Shown here: positions 60,066 to 64,000 of the stretch, one piece after another | Layout: every line of letters starts with the position of its first letter | Position numbering within the stretch: position 1 is the stretch's first letter | Assembly (NCBI RefSeq): GCF_002951615.1 | Contig: NZ_CP019063.1 | Span: forward strand, 1 to 64,000 | From: Rahnella sikkimica | GTDB taxonomy: Bacteria; Pseudomonadota; Gammaproteobacteria; Enterobacterales; Enterobacteriaceae | Direction of reading: 5' to 3' | Length of the DNA stretch: 64,000 nt | Notes under the pieces: model-generated | What the model was told of the DNA's origin: nothing | The model's database searches: none | Seen by the model: the letters and a program-made list of their open reading frames with translations, nothing else | Made by a program: the position numbers and the translations under genes

Positions 60066-60551
60066 ATGTTAGATTATCGCTTTCCGACAGCTATGCAGAT
60101 GGTGTTTTGTATCGCTCAGTCCCAAAAGGCTGAACAGCGCTGCACCAGTGCGATTTTAGCAACGGGTCTGGAAGCCAACTCCAGTTTTATCCGCAAACTG
60201 ATGGTACCGCTGACTCAGCACGGCATTATTGTCTCCACGCTGGGCCGCACCGGCTCCATTAATCTCGGGCGTCCGGCGGATGAAATCTCTTTGCGCGATA
60301 TTTACTGCGCGGTCATTGAAGATAAGCGTCTTTGGGCTGCGCGTCCTGATGTTCCCGCCCGCTGCGTGGTCAGCGCCAACGCCTGTACGTATTTCAAAAA
60401 TATCGTCAACGAAGCCGAAGAAGCGTCGCTTCAGGTTTTAGCCCGTCATACCGTGGCGGATGCGCTGGCGGAATTCGAACGCGGCGGCAAATACAAATGC
60501 ACCAAAGATCTGGCGGCAGAATATGCAGAGAATGTTTCCTGCTCTAAGTAA
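60066..60551 (+). CDS. oqxR: Rrf2-family repressor OqxR
   Basis: A 161-residue Rrf2-type regulator with an N-terminal winged helix (TSAILATGLEANSSFIRKLM, then HGIIVSTLGRTGSINLGRPA) and three Cys residues in the C-terminal half. Its place at the 3' end of oqxB matches the Klebsiella locus, where OqxR represses the OqxAB pump. Here it is convergent with oqxB. Confidence 0.85.
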   Translation: MLDYRFPTAMQMVFCIAQSQKAEQRCTSAILATGLEANSSFIRKLMVPLTQHGIIVSTLGRTGSINLGRPADEISLRDIYCAVIEDKRLWAARPDVPARCVVSANACTYFKNIVNEAEEASLQVLARHTVADALAEFERGGKYKCTKDLAAEYAENVSCSK

Positions 60552-60593
60552 ACCGCAGAGACCTTTTTTATTCGGAGCACAAAATTCAAACGT

Positions 60594-60622
60594 AAAAAAG
60601 CCGGGACATTTCCCGGCTTTTT
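60594..60622. terminator. Bidirectional terminator between oqxR and oqxB
   Basis: An 8-bp stem around GCCGGGA / TCCCGGC with A-run and T-run on both sides, serving both convergent genes. Confidence 0.92.
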
Positions 60623-60647
60623 GCCCTCTGGATTTTGTGCAGTGAAA

Positions 60648-63600
60648 TCAGACGGTCTGTGTTTCCAGCGCCACTTTCTTACGCGTCACCAGCTTACGCA
60701 GTGCGACATAAAAGACCGGCGTCAGGAACAACCCGAACAGTGTCACGCCTAACATGCCGGAGAACACTGTAATCCCGGTCACACCACGCACTTCCGCACC
60801 GGCACCGTGGCCGAGTATCAGCGGAATGGTCCCCGCAATGAACGCAATCGACGTCATGACGATAGGGCGCAGACGCAGACGACAGGCTTCAAGCGCCGAT
60901 TCAATAATGCCTTTACCCTGCATTTCCAGCTCGCGGGCAAATTCGACAATCAGAATGGCGTTCTTACAAGCCAGCCCCATCAGCACCACCAACCCGACCT
61001 GCACGAAGACGTTGTTATCGCCGCCAGTCAGCCACACGCCAAACAGCGCGGAAAGCATGGTCATCGGTACAATCAGGATCACCGCCAGCGGCAGCGTCCA
61101 GCTTTCATACAGCGCAGCGAGCACCAGGAACGCCAGCAGAACGGACATCGGGAAGACGATCAGCGCCGCATTGCCTTGTGTGGATTGCTGATAGCTCAGA
61201 TCCGTCCATTCAATATTCATCCCGTTTGGCAGCAGGTTTTTCGACATCGCTGTCAGCTCTGTCATGGCCTGCGCCGAGGACAGAATTCGCGGGTCTGCAT
61301 CACCAATCAGATCTGCCGCCGGATATCCGTTATAACGGATCACCGGGTCTGGCCCGTAAGTCGTGGTGATATTGAGCATACTGCCGATTGGCACCATTTC
61401 ACCCTTGTCGTTACGGGTGCGCAGATTACCGATATCTTCGACGCTGTCACGGAACTGGCCATCGGCCTGCGCCATCACTTTCCAGGTACGTCCAAAGCGG
61501 TTGAAGTCATTGATGTACGCCGAGCCCAGATAAACCTGCAACGTACTGAACAAGTCATCCAGGGAAACGCCCTGAGCTTTGGCCTTATCACGATCAATAT
61601 GCGCATCAAGCTGCGGCACGTTAGCCTGATAAGAGGAAATCGGATAACCCATTCCCGGCGTTTGCATAATGGCACCGGACATCGTGTTAATCGCCGTTTG
61701 TAACGCACCGTAGCCCAACCCGGCGCGATCCTGCACGTACAGCGAATAACCCGAACCTTGGCCTAAACCGAGGATCGGCGGTGGCATAATCGAGAAGGCA
61801 AAACCTTCCTGAATCTGCGAGATTTTGGCGTTGATTTCCGCGTTAATCTGCGCCGCTGTGCGGGTACGTTCGCTCAGCGGTTTCAGGGCGAAAAATACTG
61901 TCCCGGTGTTTGGCGTATTGGTGAACTGCAACGCATTCAGACCGGGGAAGGCCACCGCGTCGATCACGCCGTCCGTGCTCAGCCCCAGAGCACTGATTTT
62001 GCGGATCACCGCATCGGTGCGTGACAGGGATGAACCTTCCGGCATTTTCACACCGGCAATCAGATAGAGTTTGTCCTGCGTTGGAATAAACCCGCCCGGT
62101 ACCGCTTTAAACATAAATGCGGCGGCACATAGCAGCAGAACATAGACGCCAAATACCGCGCCGCGGCGACCCAACGTTTTCGCTACTGCACTCTGATATT
62201 TGTGCGAACTGGCATTGAAGAAGCGGTTGAACGGACGGAAGATCCAGCCAAACAACCCGTCAATCAGCCGCGATGGCATATCCTTCGGCGCGCCGTGCGG
62301 TTTCAGCAATATTGCCGCCAGAGCAGGGGAAAGCGTCAGTGAGTTGATGGCTGAAATTACGGTAGAAATCGCAATCGTGACCGCAAACTGTTTGTAGAAC
62401 TGGCCGGTAACGCCGGAGAGGAATGCCATCGGCACAAACACCGCGCACAGCACCAGTGCAATCGCCACAATCGGGCCTGAAACTTCCCGCATGGCCTGAT
62501 GCGCCGCATCTCGTGGCGCTAAGCCTTCCTCGATATTACGTTCGACGTTTTCGACCACCACGATGGCATCATCGACGACTATCCCTATCGCCAGTACCAG
62601 CCCGAACAAACTGAGCGTATTCAGCGAGAAGCCGAGCAGATACAGAATACTGAATGTCCCGATCACGGAAATCGGTACTGCCAGCAACGGAATGATGGAC
62701 GCACGCCAGGTTTGCAGGAACAGAATTACCACCAGCACAACCAGCACCACGGCTTCCAGCAACGTATGCACCACAGCGCTGATCGAATCACGGACAAACA
62801 CGGTCGGATCATACGGCGCACGCCAGGTCATACCTTCCGGAAAACGTGTCGACAATTCGGTCATTTTCGCGCGCACGGCGTCGGACAAATCAATCGCATT
62901 CGCCCCCGGTGACTGGAAGATACCAATCCCGACCGCATCTTTATTATTGAGCTGCGAGCGAAGGGCGTAACTGCCGGAACCCATTTCGATGCGAGCGACG
63001 TCACGCAGACGCACTATTTCGCCATTATCACCACTTTTCAGGATGATCTTGCCGAATTCGTCTTCATCTTTCAGGCGGCCCTGTGCGTTGATAGACAACA
63101 AATAATCACTGTCTTTCGGCATCGGCTCAGCGCCCAACTGACCGGCAGACACCTGCACGTTTTGCTCCTGCATCGCCTTCACGACGTCAGACGCCGTCAG
63201 GCCACGCGCCGCCACTTTGTTAGGATCCAGCCAGACGCGCATGGCATATTCGCCCGCACCGAAAATCTGAATCTGACCGACACCTGGCAGGCGCGCCAGC
63301 TCATCTTTCACTTTCAGCGTGGCGTAGTTACTCAGATACAGTGAATCGTATTTACCGTTGGGCGACACCAGATGCACCACCAGCGTTAACGTTGGCGACT
63401 GTTTCTGCGTGGTTACCCCCTGACGACGCACATCTTCCGGCAAGCGCGCTTCGGCTTGTGCCACGCGGTTCTGCACCTGAACCTGCGCCTGATCCGGGTC
63501 GGTACCCGGACGGAACGTCACGGTCGTCACCAGCACGCCGTCGGAACCGGCGACAGATTTCATGTACACCATGTTTTCAACACCGTTGATCGCTTCTTCC

Positions 63601-63800
63601 AGCGGCGTGGCAACGGTTTCAGCAATCACTTTCGGGTTAGCGCCCGGATATTCAGCGCGAACCTGCACGCTCGGCGGTACCACGTTAGGGTATTCGCTGA
63701 CCGGCAGCAGGGGGATGGCAATCGCCCCGGTGACCAAAATCAAAATCGACAAAACAGCCGCAAATATTGGCCGGTCGATGAAAAAGCGGGAAAAGTCCAT
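60648..63800 (-). CDS. oqxB: RND multidrug efflux pump OqxB
   Basis: A 1050-residue inner-membrane proton antiporter of the HAE1 RND family. It exports quinolones, quinoxalines, chloramphenicol and other drugs through a tripartite complex. It has the usual N-terminus (MDFSRFFIDRPIFAAVLSIL), twelve membrane segments, the proton-relay Asp pair in TM4 (LAIGIVVDDAIVVVENV) and matches Klebsiella OqxB over its length as I recall it. The start is 16 bases after the oqxA stop, so the two form an operon. Confidence 0.95.
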   Translation of the reverse strand: MDFSRFFIDRPIFAAVLSILILVTGAIAIPLLPVSEYPNVVPPSVQVRAEYPGANPKVIAETVATPLEEAINGVENMVYMKSVAGSDGVLVTTVTFRPGTDPDQAQVQVQNRVAQAEARLPEDVRRQGVTTQKQSPTLTLVVHLVSPNGKYDSLYLSNYATLKVKDELARLPGVGQIQIFGAGEYAMRVWLDPNKVAARGLTASDVVKAMQEQNVQVSAGQLGAEPMPKDSDYLLSINAQGRLKDEDEFGKIILKSGDNGEIVRLRDVARIEMGSGSYALRSQLNNKDAVGIGIFQSPGANAIDLSDAVRAKMTELSTRFPEGMTWRAPYDPTVFVRDSISAVVHTLLEAVVLVVLVVILFLQTWRASIIPLLAVPISVIGTFSILYLLGFSLNTLSLFGLVLAIGIVVDDAIVVVENVERNIEEGLAPRDAAHQAMREVSGPIVAIALVLCAVFVPMAFLSGVTGQFYKQFAVTIAISTVISAINSLTLSPALAAILLKPHGAPKDMPSRLIDGLFGWIFRPFNRFFNASSHKYQSAVAKTLGRRGAVFGVYVLLLCAAAFMFKAVPGGFIPTQDKLYLIAGVKMPEGSSLSRTDAVIRKISALGLSTDGVIDAVAFPGLNALQFTNTPNTGTVFFALKPLSERTRTAAQINAEINAKISQIQEGFAFSIMPPPILGLGQGSGYSLYVQDRAGLGYGALQTAINTMSGAIMQTPGMGYPISSYQANVPQLDAHIDRDKAKAQGVSLDDLFSTLQVYLGSAYINDFNRFGRTWKVMAQADGQFRDSVEDIGNLRTRNDKGEMVPIGSMLNITTTYGPDPVIRYNGYPAADLIGDADPRILSSAQAMTELTAMSKNLLPNGMNIEWTDLSYQQSTQGNAALIVFPMSVLLAFLVLAALYESWTLPLAVILIVPMTMLSALFGVWLTGGDNNVFVQVGLVVLMGLACKNAILIVEFARELEMQGKGIIESALEACRLRLRPIVMTSIAFIAGTIPLILGHGAGAEVRGVTGITVFSGMLGVTLFGLFLTPVFYVALRKLVTRKKVALETQTV

Positions 63801-63816
63801 GAGTCAGGATTCTCTG

Positions 63817-64000
63817 TTATTGAACTGCGGCAGGGGTTGGCGTCACGCTGTTGGCCGCCATAGCGACGGTTTTAGCGTTGACAGACATTCCCGGCATGAA
63901 GACTTTTTGCACGCCGTCGATAATCACGCGGTCGCCGGCTTCAAGGCCTTTCTGAATGATGCGAAGGCCGCCGGACATCCGTCCGGGTTCCACATCCCGA
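63817..64000 (-). CDS. oqxA: RND periplasmic adaptor OqxA, C-terminal end (continues beyond window)
   Basis: The last 60 residues are visible, ending in GVQKVFMPGMSVNAKTV and a Pro/Ala-rich tail. This is the membrane-proximal end of a membrane-fusion protein. GLEAGDRVIIDGVQKV is typical of the family. The remainder lies past the right edge. Confidence 0.9.
   Translation of the reverse strand, partial: RDVEPGRMSGGLRIIQKGLEAGDRVIIDGVQKVFMPGMSVNAKTVAMAANSVTPTPAAVQ

Overview
The window looks like chromosome from an enterobacterium of the Yersiniaceae/Rahnella-Serratia type. The evidence is an OmpC/OmpF-type porin, an OqxAB-OqxR efflux locus, a BudC-like butanediol dehydrogenase, FliA-type chemoreceptor promoters and a tssBCKL-ompA-hcp-clpV type VI secretion (T6SS) cluster. 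The genus is an inference. There are no rRNA or tRNA genes, CRISPR arrays or complete insertion sequences that I can see.

Bases 1-9173 form one giant palindrome with no spacer, centred at about 4590/4591. The left arm (1-4590) is a noisy reverse-complement copy of the right arm (4591-9173), with single-base indels mostly in homopolymers. This is most simply a long-read fold-back artefact at the edge of an assembly. The right arm should be taken as the real sequence and the left arm as a duplicate of poor quality. The real chromosome would continue tssF to the left.

Bases 4591-43352, all on the minus strand, are a T6SS locus. In transcription order it runs tssB, tssC, tssK, tssL, an OmpA-type partner, hcp, clpV(tssH), a three-gene module of small membrane proteins, vgrG-3 with a class-3 lipase and four tandem lipoprotein paralogues, PAAR, a membrane protein, tssM, tssA, vgrG-2 with a putative peptidoglycan-cleaving effector, vgrG-1 with a DUF2235 (Tle1-like) phospholipase and lipoprotein candidates, a SUKH-like immunity gene, and tssF (cut by the fold-back). 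Core genes alternate with cargo islands. vgrG-1 and vgrG-2 lie in a 2.33-kb direct duplication. Several cargo genes carry a one-base frameshift at a homopolymer that, if corrected, gives a full-length protein. Given the noisy assembly, these are probably sequencing errors, with phase variation as the alternative.

Bases 43353-49585 hold two chemoreceptors, each behind a good match to a flagellar sigma-28 promoter, a GNAT acetyltransferase and a solitary tyrosine recombinase. Bases 49731-53727 encode the ovothiol enzyme OvoA and a secreted tannase/feruloyl-esterase-like protein (frameshifted). Bases 53837-57573 carry a TetR regulator-SMR pump-AraC regulator operon, a budC-like dehydrogenase and two small unknown proteins. 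The rest holds an OmpC-like porin, a small DUF3761-like secreted protein, and the convergent pair oqxR and oqxB, with the 3' end of oqxA running off the window.
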